Assembly: GCA_005880175.1 (NCBI GenBank)
Contig: VBJR01000378.1
Coordinates: 1 to 13,902, forward strand
Direction: 5' to 3'
DNA: 13,902 nt
From: Chloroflexota bacterium
GTDB taxonomy: Bacteria > Chloroflexota > Dormibacteria > Dormibacterales > Dormibacteraceae
Part shown: positions 6,920 to 13,278 of the stretch, one piece after another
Layout of the letters: the number at the start of each line of letters is the position of its first letter
Position numbering within the stretch: position 1 is the first letter of the stretch
Notes under the pieces: generated by a model
Database searches by the model: none
What the model saw: the letters and a program-made list of their open reading frames with translations, nothing else
Told to the model about the DNA's origin: nothing
Program-made: the position numbers and the translations under genes

Positions 6920-7299
6920 TGGCGGCACCCACCCGCGAGGGCCTGCGCACGGAGTTCGACTTCGTGCTCCCGCGCGGATTCGTCGACGACGACGGGAACG
7001 TCCACCGCGAGGGGAGGATGCGGCTCGCCACGGCGCGGGACGAGATCCTTCCCCAGCGGGACCCCCGTGTGCGCGAGAACGAGGCGTACCTGACGGTGAT
7101 CCTCCTCTCGCGCGTCGTCACCCGCCTGGGTTCGATCACCCAGGTGACGCCGGCGACCATCGAGGGCCTGTTCGCGTCCGACCTGGCCTTCCTGCAGGAC
7201 ATGTATCGCCGCGTGAACAGCGAGGGGACCACGCACGTGGCCGTCACGTGCCCCTCGTGCAAGCACGAGTTCGCGGTCGACGTGGCTGGCGGGGGATGA
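6919..7299 (+). CDS. Phage-tail assembly protein with C-terminal Cys pair
   Basis: A 126-aa protein: EFDFVLPRGFVDDDGNVHREGRMRLATARDEI (12-43), RVRENEAYLTVILLSRVVTRLG, then FASDLAFLQDMYRRVN, and a terminal CPSCKHEF motif (114-121 region). It matches what databases call 'phage tail assembly protein' in Actinomycetota CIS loci, placed between tube and DUF6760, and the fold recalls tail assembly chaperones. Only one CxxC is present, so a zinc ribbon would need a second chain or other ligands (a nearby His is available). The start overlaps the tube stop as TGATG and the end overlaps the next start as ATGA, so expression is likely translationally coupled. Function is inferred from family context; it may be a non-structural assembly factor. 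Confidence 0.8.
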   Translation: MAAPTREGLRTEFDFVLPRGFVDDDGNVHREGRMRLATARDEILPQRDPRVRENEAYLTVILLSRVVTRLGSITQVTPATIEGLFASDLAFLQDMYRRVNSEGTTHVAVTCPSCKHEFAVDVAGGG

Positions 7300-7499
7300 G
7301 GTCCCCCGCCGCCCTCGCCACGCGGGTCACGGCGCCGCCGCCGCTGTACGACGGCGACCGCCTCTTCGAGGAGATCGCGTACATCGCGTACCACTTCCAC
7401 TGGCCGCTGGACGAGATCCTGGACCTCGAGCACCCCCTGCGCAGGCGGTTCGTCGAGGAGATCGCCCGGATCAACCAGCGGCGCGCGGAGGAGGAGTAG
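7296..7499 (+). CDS. DUF6760-like small CIS protein
   Basis: A 67-aa protein whose core, RLFEEIAYIAYHFHW-PLDEILDLEH followed by RRFVEEIARIN, is typical of a short conserved family found right after the tail assembly protein in actinobacterial CIS loci (DUF6760 from memory). It is probably helical throughout. The ATG at 7296 overlaps the previous stop (ATGA). A longer frame from 7248 exists but would lie inside the preceding gene. This pair, small helical protein after an assembly-chaperone-like protein, resembles the G / G-T chaperone arrangement of tailed phages only in position; no frameshift signal is seen and no precise role is known. Confidence 0.75.
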   Translation: MRSPAALATRVTAPPPLYDGDRLFEEIAYIAYHFHWPLDEILDLEHPLRRRFVEEIARINQRRAEEE

Positions 7500-7502
7500 C
7501 CC

Positions 7503-9989
7503 GTGCGCTGGCCCTTCAACCTCTTCGGCCGCTCGCGGTCCGAGAGCGCGCCGGCGGAGACGCCCGCCGCCGTGCCGCGGGCGTCGGGCCACGACTGGGT
7601 GGGCCTGCCGCCCATCCAGCGCTCGGTCGGCGACGCCCCGCTGACCGCGGCGTCCGGCCCGTTCGCCGCCGGCCTGCCCGGGACGGTCGGCGTGCCCCTG
7701 GCCCTGCAGCCGCTGGGCCACGCGCGCACCGCGGAGGCGCCCTCCGGGCTGGTCCGGGGGCTGACCTCCACGTACCAGGGCCCCGAGCGGCTCGTGTACG
7801 TTCAGCGGCGCGCCGCCGGCGGCGGCGGCCAGCTGCAGCAGTTCTCGTGGCCGGAGTGGGGCGGGGAGTCGGCGGCGCCGGCCGCCGCGCCGCCGGCGCC
7901 CGAGGCCGCGGACGTGTCGCCGGTCGTCCAGACGCTGCCGGCAGGCGAGGCCCGGGCGGCGGCCGTCGAGACCGCGGCCTTCGAGGCGGCCCCGCTGCCG
8001 CCGCCGCCCGCGCCGCGTGCCGTGCGGGCCGTCGCGGCAGCGCCCCCGCCGGCCGTGCTCACCGTGAGCACGCTGCCCGAGGCCGCGCCGCCGTTCGCGC
8101 CCGCCGTCGGGAGCCGGCCGGCGCCGGTCGAGCCGGTGGCGGTGCCGCCACCGGCCGAGTCGCCCTCGCTCCAGCGGCTCCCGGACGAGGCCGGGCAGTC
8201 TCCGCGCCGGCTGAACGTCGGGCAGACGCGCCGCCTGGGCCTGGGCATGCCGTTCGTGCCGTCGCGCCTGCCGGTCGTTCAGCGGAGCGCCGAGGAGGAG
8301 CCGGAGCCGCCGGCCGCGAGCGCCGAGCAGGCGCCGGTGCCGGCCCCGCCCGCGCCTCCGGCCATGCCGTCCGGCGGGGCGGCCGAGGACGAGCCGCCGG
8401 TCCAGCGCCGCGTCGACGCCCAGCCGGTCGCGCCGTCACCGCTGCCGGGGCCCGTCGTGTCGCACGCGCCGCTGACGACCGCGCCGGCCCGGCCGCCCGA
8501 CGCGTCGGCGGAGCTCAGCCGGCCGATCTTCCGGGTGCAGCGGCGGGCGCCGGGCGCGCCGCCGCCGCCGGCCGCGCGGCCGGACGCCCCGCCCACGCGC
8601 GGGCCCGAGCCGGCGCTGCCGATGCCGGTCGTGGCCGAGGGCCGTCCGGCCCCCGCCGGCGCCGATCCCGCGGCCCTGTCCGTCGGGCCGAACCCGGACC
8701 TCCCGCCGGTGCAGCGCACGATCGACGCGCCGCCCGCCGGGGCGGCGCCCGCCGAGTCGGTCGTGCCGTCCGCGCCCGTCGGGGACACCCCGCCGGGCCC
8801 CGCGCCGCTCCCGGTGGTGCCGGTCCAGCGCCTCGAGGCCGGCGAGGGGGAGGACGAGGAGCCGCCCACCGCGCAGACGATGCCGCTGACCGTCGTGCCC
8901 GCCCAGCGGATCGAGACGGGGTCCGAGCCGCCGGGGCTGGCGCCCGGCCCGCTGCCGGTCGTCCCGGTGCAGCGCGTCGAGGCCCCCGCGCCGGCCGGGC
9001 CCGGCGTGGCCGCGATGGACTTCGCGTCCACCGCCGAGGCCGAGGCCGAAGACGAATCCGCGGGCCCGCCGGTCGAGCCCGGCCCGGCGCCCGCGCCCGA
9101 GATCGAGTCCGGCGCCGGCACGATCGAGGACACGGAGACGCTCGCGGCCGCCCACGTGCAGCGCCTGGAGGCCGGGTCGGTGGCCCTCGACGTCGGCCGA
9201 TCCCTGCCCCTGGTCCCCGGCGCCGTCGTCCGGCGCGAGGGACCGGGCGGCGATCAGCCCACGGTCCTCGCGAGCGACCGCAGCCCGGGTCCGGCTGGAC
9301 CCGCCGCCCCGGTCGCCGGGGGACCGGGGCCGCTGGCCGTCAGCCGCCGGTCCGCCGGGACGCCCGTGCCGGCCATCATGCCGCTCGTCGGCAACCGTCC
9401 GCTGCCGGTGAGCGCGGGCGCGCCCGGCCCGGCCCCCGCGGCCGCCGGCCAGGCCGTCGAGGACGGCGCGGCGCCGTCGCTGACCGTCCTGCCCACGCTC
9501 GCCGGGGCCGCCCAGCGCTTCGACCAGACGCCGGCCGACCCCGCGCAGGCGTGGCCGGCGGCCGCGACGACGGAGGCGGCGACCGCCGCCCTCGCGCCGG
9601 TCGCCCGCGTCGCCCGGCCCGTGGCCCAGGCGATGGCCGCGGCGCCCACCCTGGCGCTCCCGGCGCCGGAGCTGTCCTACCTGCCGGTCGCCACGGCCCG
9701 GCCCTCGGAGGAGCTGATCGCGCAGCGGGCGGCCGAGGCCCAGCAGTACATCTCGATCGAGGTCCCCGTGCAGCGGGCGGAGGAGTCGTCCGACGCGTCC
9801 ACGACCGGCACCGCCACCTCGGCGGGAGCGACGCCGGCCGCCGGTGCCGCCGGCGGCGCGCCGCAGCACTCCGACAAGGAGCTCGACGACCTGGCCCGCC
9901 AGCTCTACGAACGGCTCCGGTCCCGGCTCCGCCAGGAGCTGCTCGTGGACCGCGAGCGCGCCGGCCTGATCACGGACCTTCGAGGTTGA
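7503..9989 (+). CDS. Long Pro/Ala-rich VQR-repeat protein of the CIS operon
   Basis: An 828-aa, mostly disordered Pro/Ala/Val-rich protein starting at GTG 7503, 3 nt after the previous stop. A short N-terminal segment (W3-R12, then DWVGLPPIQR at 31-40 and the GPLGH-like region near 70) and a C-terminal amphipathic helix (HSDKELDDLARQLYERLRSRLRQELL, 789-814) are the only ordered parts. Between them the motif VQR or a close variant recurs at about 38, 100, 223, 259, 300, 345, 403, 441, 467, 489, 552, 670, 740 and 756. The central set (436-500) repeats PLPVVPVQRxEA almost in tandem. Similar low-complexity proteins with the same N- and C-terminal signatures occur at this position in Streptomyces-type CIS loci as I remember them, with no assigned function. 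It could be a scaffold, tube-lumen or length-related protein; I do not assign one. Confidence 0.8.
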   Translation: MRWPFNLFGRSRSESAPAETPAAVPRASGHDWVGLPPIQRSVGDAPLTAASGPFAAGLPGTVGVPLALQPLGHARTAEAPSGLVRGLTSTYQGPERLVYVQRRAAGGGGQLQQFSWPEWGGESAAPAAAPPAPEAADVSPVVQTLPAGEARAAAVETAAFEAAPLPPPPAPRAVRAVAAAPPPAVLTVSTLPEAAPPFAPAVGSRPAPVEPVAVPPPAESPSLQRLPDEAGQSPRRLNVGQTRRLGLGMPFVPSRLPVVQRSAEEEPEPPAASAEQAPVPAPPAPPAMPSGGAAEDEPPVQRRVDAQPVAPSPLPGPVVSHAPLTTAPARPPDASAELSRPIFRVQRRAPGAPPPPAARPDAPPTRGPEPALPMPVVAEGRPAPAGADPAALSVGPNPDLPPVQRTIDAPPAGAAPAESVVPSAPVGDTPPGPAPLPVVPVQRLEAGEGEDEEPPTAQTMPLTVVPAQRIETGSEPPGLAPGPLPVVPVQRVEAPAPAGPGVAAMDFASTAEAEAEDESAGPPVEPGPAPAPEIESGAGTIEDTETLAAAHVQRLEAGSVALDVGRSLPLVPGAVVRREGPGGDQPTVLASDRSPGPAGPAAPVAGGPGPLAVSRRSAGTPVPAIMPLVGNRPLPVSAGAPGPAPAAAGQAVEDGAAPSLTVLPTLAGAAQRFDQTPADPAQAWPAAATTEAATAALAPVARVARPVAQAMAAAPTLALPAPELSYLPVATARPSEELIAQRAAEAQQYISIEVPVQRAEESSDASTTGTATSAGATPAAGAAGGAPQHSDKELDDLARQLYERLRSRLRQELLVDRERAGLITDLRG

Positions 9990-9993
9990 GGAG
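9988..9993 (+). promoter_or_regulatory. Ribosome binding site of tube-like gene 2
   Basis: GAGGAG overlaps the preceding stop codon and lies 6 nt before ATG 10000. Confidence 0.75.
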
Positions 9994-9999
9994 AGCGAG

Positions 10000-10422
10000 A
10001 TGCCGGAGACCGCGCTGAGCCCCCGCTTCACCGTCAGCATCGACGGCGTGGACCTGGGCATGTGGACGAAGTGCGAGGGCCTGGCGGTCGAGTACGAGGT
10101 CTTCGAGTACCAGGAGGGCGGGTTCAACGACTACGTCCACCGCCTGCCCGGCCGCCGCAAGTACCCCAACATCAAGCTGACCCGGCCGCTGGACAAGGAC
10201 TCGCAGACCGTCGTCCGGTGGGTCTCGAAGATGGTGACGAAGGTCGAGCGCAAGCACGCCGAGATCACCGTGCTCGACGCGAACGGCGAGGTGGTCTGCC
10301 GCTGGAACCTGACCGACGTCTGCCCGGTCAAGTGGACGGGCCCGACCCTCGACGCCGGCGGCAACCAGGTCGCCAACGAGACGCTCGAGCTGTCCCACAA
10401 CGGCTTCCTGGACGCCGGGTAG
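10000..10422 (+). CDS. Tube-like protein 2 (gp19 family, Afp5-like tube initiator)
   Basis: A 140-aa tail-tube-family protein: PRFTVSIDGVDLGMWTKCEGLAVEYEV (8-34), EYQEGGFNDYVHRLPGRRKYPNIKLTRPL (36-64), then KVERKHAEITVLDANGEVVCRWNLTDVCPVKWTGP, and the terminal ELSHNGFLD. The fold is that of tube protein 1 but the sequence is well separated from it. In Afp/PVC particles a dedicated tube protein sits between the hub and the main tube; the gene's place directly before the LysM hub gene and the spike gene supports that role. It has its own good ribosome site. It could equally be a second shaft protein. Confidence 0.88.
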   Translation: MPETALSPRFTVSIDGVDLGMWTKCEGLAVEYEVFEYQEGGFNDYVHRLPGRRKYPNIKLTRPLDKDSQTVVRWVSKMVTKVERKHAEITVLDANGEVVCRWNLTDVCPVKWTGPTLDAGGNQVANETLELSHNGFLDAG

Positions 10423-10426
10423 GAGG
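10421..10426 (+). promoter_or_regulatory. Ribosome binding site of LysM gene
   Basis: AGGAGG overlaps the preceding stop TAG and lies 8 nt before ATG 10435, confirming that start. Confidence 0.8.
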
Positions 10427-10434
10427 ACCCGTAC

Positions 10435-11094
10435 ATGCCGAAGGCCACCCTCGTCCCTGACGACGGCTCCGCGCCGCTCGTGTTCCGGTTCAACCCGAAG
10501 GAGCTGTCGATCAGCAAGTCGGCCACGTGGAACCGGCCGACCAACAAGGGCGCCAAGCACACCACGAAGCCCGAGTTCGGCGGCGTCCAGCCCCAGAGCG
10601 TCCAGATGGAGCTGTTCTTCGACGACTGGGAGGGCGAGGGCAACCTGGTCGCGGACATCGAGAAGCTGATCGAGTGGCTCAAGCCGACCGACTCCTCGAT
10701 CCACCAGACGCAGAAGCCGCAGCCGCGGACGCTGCAGTTCCACTGGGGCGCCGGCCCGCTGGCCAGCTTCAAGGGCTTCCTGAAGTCGGTCAGCGCCAAG
10801 TACACGATGTTCAAGCCCGACGGCACGCCCGTCCGTGCGACCGCGCAGATCACGCTCGAGGAGATCCCGGACGAGCCCGCGGCGCAGAACCCGACGTCGG
10901 GCTCGATCGTCGGCCGCCGCACCCACGTGGTGTCCGCCGGCGACAGCCTGCACTCCGTCGCGTTCCGGGAGTACGACGACCCGTCGCTGTGGCGGGGGCT
11001 CGCCGTGCTCAACGGGATCGACGACCCGCTGCGCGTGACCCCGGGCAGGCGCCTGATGCTGCCGACCGCCGACGAGGCGGCGGCGATGAGCTGA
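10435..11094 (+). CDS. LysM-containing baseplate hub protein (Afp7-like)
   Basis: A 219-aa protein. The N-terminal part (about 1-145) has FRFNPKELSISKSATWNRP, then PEFGGVQPQSVQMELFFDDWE, QFHWGAGPLASFKGFLKSVSAKYTMFKPDGTPVRATAQITLEE, which is the CIS/T4 gp53-like hub-associated domain. A LysM module follows at about 163-210 (THVVSAGDSLHSVAFREYDDPSLWRGLAVLNG, with RRLMLP at the end). In Afp-type particles this protein joins the spike to the tube and baseplate; LysM may serve as a structural rather than a wall-binding unit. Its last 34 bp, from the penultimate LysM codons to the stop, are repeated exactly at 11270-11303 beyond repeat element E2, so the gene is intact but its end is duplicated. 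Confidence 0.92.
   Translation: MPKATLVPDDGSAPLVFRFNPKELSISKSATWNRPTNKGAKHTTKPEFGGVQPQSVQMELFFDDWEGEGNLVADIEKLIEWLKPTDSSIHQTQKPQPRTLQFHWGAGPLASFKGFLKSVSAKYTMFKPDGTPVRATAQITLEEIPDEPAAQNPTSGSIVGRRTHVVSAGDSLHSVAFREYDDPSLWRGLAVLNGIDDPLRVTPGRRLMLPTADEAAAMS
11061..11094. repeat. Gene-attached copy of 34-bp duplication flanking E2
   Basis: Identical over 34 bp to 11270-11303, same orientation, 209 bp apart. It encodes the last residues PTADEAAAMS and the stop of the LysM protein. Confidence 0.92.
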
Positions 11095-11269
11095 CGCTGA
11101 TGGATAGAACAGGAGTGGTCGTGAGCATGGGCTTCGCCCTGCGTCTGAGTCCGTCTTCCCGAGATCGCCAAGCGTTGCGTCGAGACGCGGAGCGATGCGC
11201 CGGAGGCGCCCCCAACTTCCGGGCAAGAGGGGGGGTTCTGGAAGGGGGGGCCCGCCCCCCCTTGCATAG
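11095..11269 (+). repeat. Repeat element E, copy 2 (175 bp)
   Basis: Modules in order are GGGC-TTC-GCCC (11129-11139), a GCGCC-GGA-GGCGC hairpin (just after 11197), and G7 (11229-11235), N8, G7 (11244-11250), N4, C7 (11255-11261). A 22-bp stretch, 11146-11167, is identical (reverse complement) to 13195-13216 of copy 3, and 18 bp from 11184 are shared as well. It lies between the LysM stop and the spike start. Relative to the plus-strand genes its orientation is opposite to that of copies 1 and 3. Confidence 0.88.
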
Positions 11270-11303
11270 GCCGACCGCCGACGAGGCGGCGGCGATGAGC
11301 TGA
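11100..11303 (+). CDS. Small ORF running through element E2 (67 aa, doubtful)
   Basis: ATG 11100 lies 5 nt after the LysM stop. The frame crosses element E2 and joins the ghost LysM terminus in its original frame, ending PTADEAAAMS at TGA 11303, 4 nt before the spike start. It thus rebuilds the original LysM-stop/spike-start spacing. No domain and no clear ribosome site are seen. Its value may be to keep translation coupled; a functional product is not claimed. Confidence 0.3.
   Translation: MDRTGVVVSMGFALRLSPSSRDRQALRRDAERCAGGAPNFRARGGVLEGGARPPLHRPTADEAAAMS
11270..11303 (+). pseudogene. Ghost 3' end of the LysM gene
   Basis: An exact 34-bp copy of the LysM gene end on the G-run side of element E2, immediately before the spike gene. 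It preserves the original 4-nt stop-to-start distance to ATG 11308. Confidence 0.88.
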
Positions 11304-11307
11304 GCGC

Positions 11308-13035
11308 ATGCCGAACGATCCGCGCGCGGGCGTCAAGCCGAAGGTGGAGATCGACGGGTCGCCGCTGGCGGCCAACCTCGAGCCGCTGCTGGAGCTGGCG
11401 GTCGTCGACGAGCACGTGCACCGGCCGGACATGTTCATGCTGTCGTTCCGCGACATCGGCCGCGACATCGCCAGGCAGGTGAACGTCCAGATCGGCTCGA
11501 AGGTGAAGATCAGCGGGCCCTCGCCGAGCGGGGGCGGCTCCGAGGTGCTGATCGACGGCGAGGTCACCGCGCTCGAGGCCGAGTACGACGCCAGCGGCAG
11601 CCGGGCCATCGTGCGCGGCTACGACGGCTCCCACCGGCTCCACCGCGGCCGGGTCACGCAGACGTACCAGAACGTCAAGGACTCCGACATCGCGCAGACG
11701 ATCGCGTCGCGGGCGGGCCTGCGGCCGGGGACGATCGACGACTCCCAGGTCACGCACGAGCACGTCTCGCAGGTGAACGAGTCGGACTGGGCGTTCCTGA
11801 ACCAGCGGGCGGACGAGATCGGCTTCGAGGTCGCGGTCACCGAGGGCAAGCTGCACTTCCGCAAGCCGAAGCCGTCGGACCAGGGGCCCGGTTCGGGCAA
11901 CAACGACTCGAGCAACCCGCTGCAGCTGGTCTGGAACCAGGACCTGCTGGAGTTCCGGCCCCGCGTCAGCTCGTCGGAGCAGGTCAACGACGTCAAGGTG
12001 CGGGGCTGGGACCCGAAGGCGAAGCAGGCCGTGATCGGGTCCGCGCCGGCCGGGACCGACAGCATCGACCTGCCCGCGACGCCCTCCGCGCTGGCCGGGA
12101 AGTTCGGCGGTCACACGTACTCGGAGGTCGACATCCCGCTGACGTCGCAGCGAGAGGTGGACGCCACGGCCAAGGCGGTCGCCGACCAGATCGGCAGCGC
12201 CGTGGCCGAGGCCGAGGGAGTGGCCCGTGGCAACCCCAAGCTCAAGGCCGGGACCCCGGTCAGCGTCGCCTCGGTGGCGGCGGACTTCATCGGCAAGTAC
12301 ACGCTGACGCACACGCGCCACGTGTTCGACGCCCACGCCGGCACCGGGTACGTGACCCGCTTCGAGGTCAGCGGCCGCCAGGACCGCTCGCTGCTCGGCC
12401 TGATGGTCAACGGGACGCACGCGGCCTCCACCGGGCCGATCGCCGGCGTGGTCGTGGCCCAGGTGACCAACAACGACGACCCGGACAAGCTGGGCCGCGT
12501 GAAGCTGAAGTTCCCCTGGCTCTCGGACACGTACGAGTCCGACTGGACCCGGATGACGCAGTTCGGCGCCGGCCCGGACAGCGGCGCGGTGTTCATGCCG
12601 GAGGTCAACGACGAGGTGCTGGTCGCGTTCGAGTTCGGCGACGTGCGCCGGCCGGTCGTTGTCGGGGCCCTCTACAACGGCAAGGACAAGCCGCGGCTGG
12701 GCGACGGCCTGTTCGACAACGGCAAGGTCAAGCGGCGCGGCGTCGTCTCCCGCAAGGGCCACCGCTTCGTCCTCTTCGACGACCCCGGCAAGTCGGGCAT
12801 CGCGCTGATCACCAGCGACAGCGCGATCAAGGTCTCGCTCAACGAGACGAAGCAGGAGATCCACGTCGTCTGCAAGGGCAAGGTGCGGATCGAGGCCCAG
12901 GACGACGTGTCGATCAAGTCCGACAAGAAGGTGACCATCGAGGGCGACCAGCTCGAGATGACCGGGAAGTCAGGGGTGAAGCTGTCGAGCAACAGCAGCG
13001 TCCAGGTCAGCGGCAAGCCGATCAAGCACAACTGA
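11308..13035 (+). CDS. VgrG-like spike/hub protein (Afp8-like, gpV family)
   Basis: A 575-aa protein. Residues about 1-350 are the gp27/gpD-like hub (KVEIDGSPL, IDGEVTALEAEYDASGSRAIVRGYDGSHRLHRG, SDIAQTIASRAGL, NESDWAFLNQRADEIGFEV). About 376-458 is the OB-fold (GVVVAQVTNNDDPDKLGRVKLKFPWL, FMPEVNDEVLVAFEFGDVRRPVVVGALYNG). About 480-570 is a needle of alternating charged and hydrophobic beta-strands (KGKVRIEAQDDVSIKSDKKVTIEGD) that should form the triple-stranded prism. No fused toxin or PAAR domain follows the needle. The protein pierces the target membrane at the tip of the tube. The start ATG 11308 lacks a clear ribosome site and probably depended on coupling with the LysM stop, now separated by element E2. 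Confidence 0.95.
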   Translation: MPNDPRAGVKPKVEIDGSPLAANLEPLLELAVVDEHVHRPDMFMLSFRDIGRDIARQVNVQIGSKVKISGPSPSGGGSEVLIDGEVTALEAEYDASGSRAIVRGYDGSHRLHRGRVTQTYQNVKDSDIAQTIASRAGLRPGTIDDSQVTHEHVSQVNESDWAFLNQRADEIGFEVAVTEGKLHFRKPKPSDQGPGSGNNDSSNPLQLVWNQDLLEFRPRVSSSEQVNDVKVRGWDPKAKQAVIGSAPAGTDSIDLPATPSALAGKFGGHTYSEVDIPLTSQREVDATAKAVADQIGSAVAEAEGVARGNPKLKAGTPVSVASVAADFIGKYTLTHTRHVFDAHAGTGYVTRFEVSGRQDRSLLGLMVNGTHAASTGPIAGVVVAQVTNNDDPDKLGRVKLKFPWLSDTYESDWTRMTQFGAGPDSGAVFMPEVNDEVLVAFEFGDVRRPVVVGALYNGKDKPRLGDGLFDNGKVKRRGVVSRKGHRFVLFDDPGKSGIALITSDSAIKVSLNETKQEIHVVCKGKVRIEAQDDVSIKSDKKVTIEGDQLEMTGKSGVKLSSNSSVQVSGKPIKHN

Positions 13036-13044
13036 GATGAGGCC

Positions 13045-13278
13045 ATGAGCGAGGAGTTCATCGGAGCCGGCTGGTCCTTCCCGGTCCGGACGGAGGGCAA
13101 GGGGGGGCAGGCCCCCCCTTCCGAAACCCCCCCTCTTGTCGGGGACGTTCGGGGCGCCTGCGGCGCATCGCTCCGCGTCCGGAGACCGCGCGGTCGATCT
13201 CGGGAAGACGGACTCACACGCAGGGCGGAGCCCGTGCTTGCGGCGACCTCGGGCTCCCTGGAGGAGTGGGCGCGGTGA
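13045..13278 (+). CDS. Small ORF through element E3, starting as a gp25 copy (77 aa, doubtful)
   Basis: It opens with the first 16 residues of the gp25-like protein (MSEEFIGAGWSFPVRT), then enters element E3 and continues as an Arg/Pro/Gly-rich frame. It ends at TGA 13276-13278, overlapping the GTG start of the intact gp25 gene. It starts 9 nt after the spike stop with a weak TGAGG ribosome site. It is best seen as a truncated duplicate of gp25 plus element sequence that bridges the operon; a product could be made, but no function can be claimed. Confidence 0.35.
   Translation: MSEEFIGAGWSFPVRTEGKGGQAPPSETPPLVGDVRGACGASLRVRRPRGRSREDGLTRRAEPVLAATSGSLEEWAR
13046..13094 (+). pseudogene. Ghost 5' end of the gp25-like gene (49-bp duplication)
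   Basis: Identical over 49 bp to 13276-13324. With the A at 13045 it forms the ATG start that presumably served the gene before insertion. The lack of any mismatch suggests E3 inserted recently. Confidence 0.92.
13095..13275 (-). repeat. Repeat element E, copy 3 (181 bp)
   Basis: An inverted copy relative to E1 and E2 on the plus strand. Reading the minus strand it has GGGC-TCC-GCCC (within 13215-13238), GCGCC-GCA-GGCGC, then G7 (13133-13127), N8, G7 (13118-13112), N4, C7 (13107-13101). It shares 24 identical bases with copy 1 and 22 with copy 2. On the plus strand its end supplies GGAGGAG (13260-13266), 8 nt before the gp25 GTG start, and the G of that start codon. Confidence 0.88.
13260..13266 (+). 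promoter_or_regulatory. Element-derived ribosome binding site of gp25 gene
   Basis: GGAGGAG lies within the end of element E3, 8 nt before GTG 13275. It is stronger than the TGAGG before the ghost start, so the insertion brought or created a better site while changing the start codon from ATG to GTG. Confidence 0.7.

Noticed and set aside
7248..7295. Longer start for the DUF6760-like protein
   Set aside because: It lies wholly inside the previous gene; the ATGA overlap at 7296 fits the coupling pattern of the operon.
11244..11261. The G7-N4-C7 hairpin of E as an intrinsic terminator
   Set aside because: No T-run follows in any copy, it occurs in both orientations, and essential baseplate genes lie downstream.
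3558..13275. E elements as insertion sequences with their own transposase
   Set aside because: Each is under 190 bp, with no terminal inverted repeats I can align and no conserved encoded protein.
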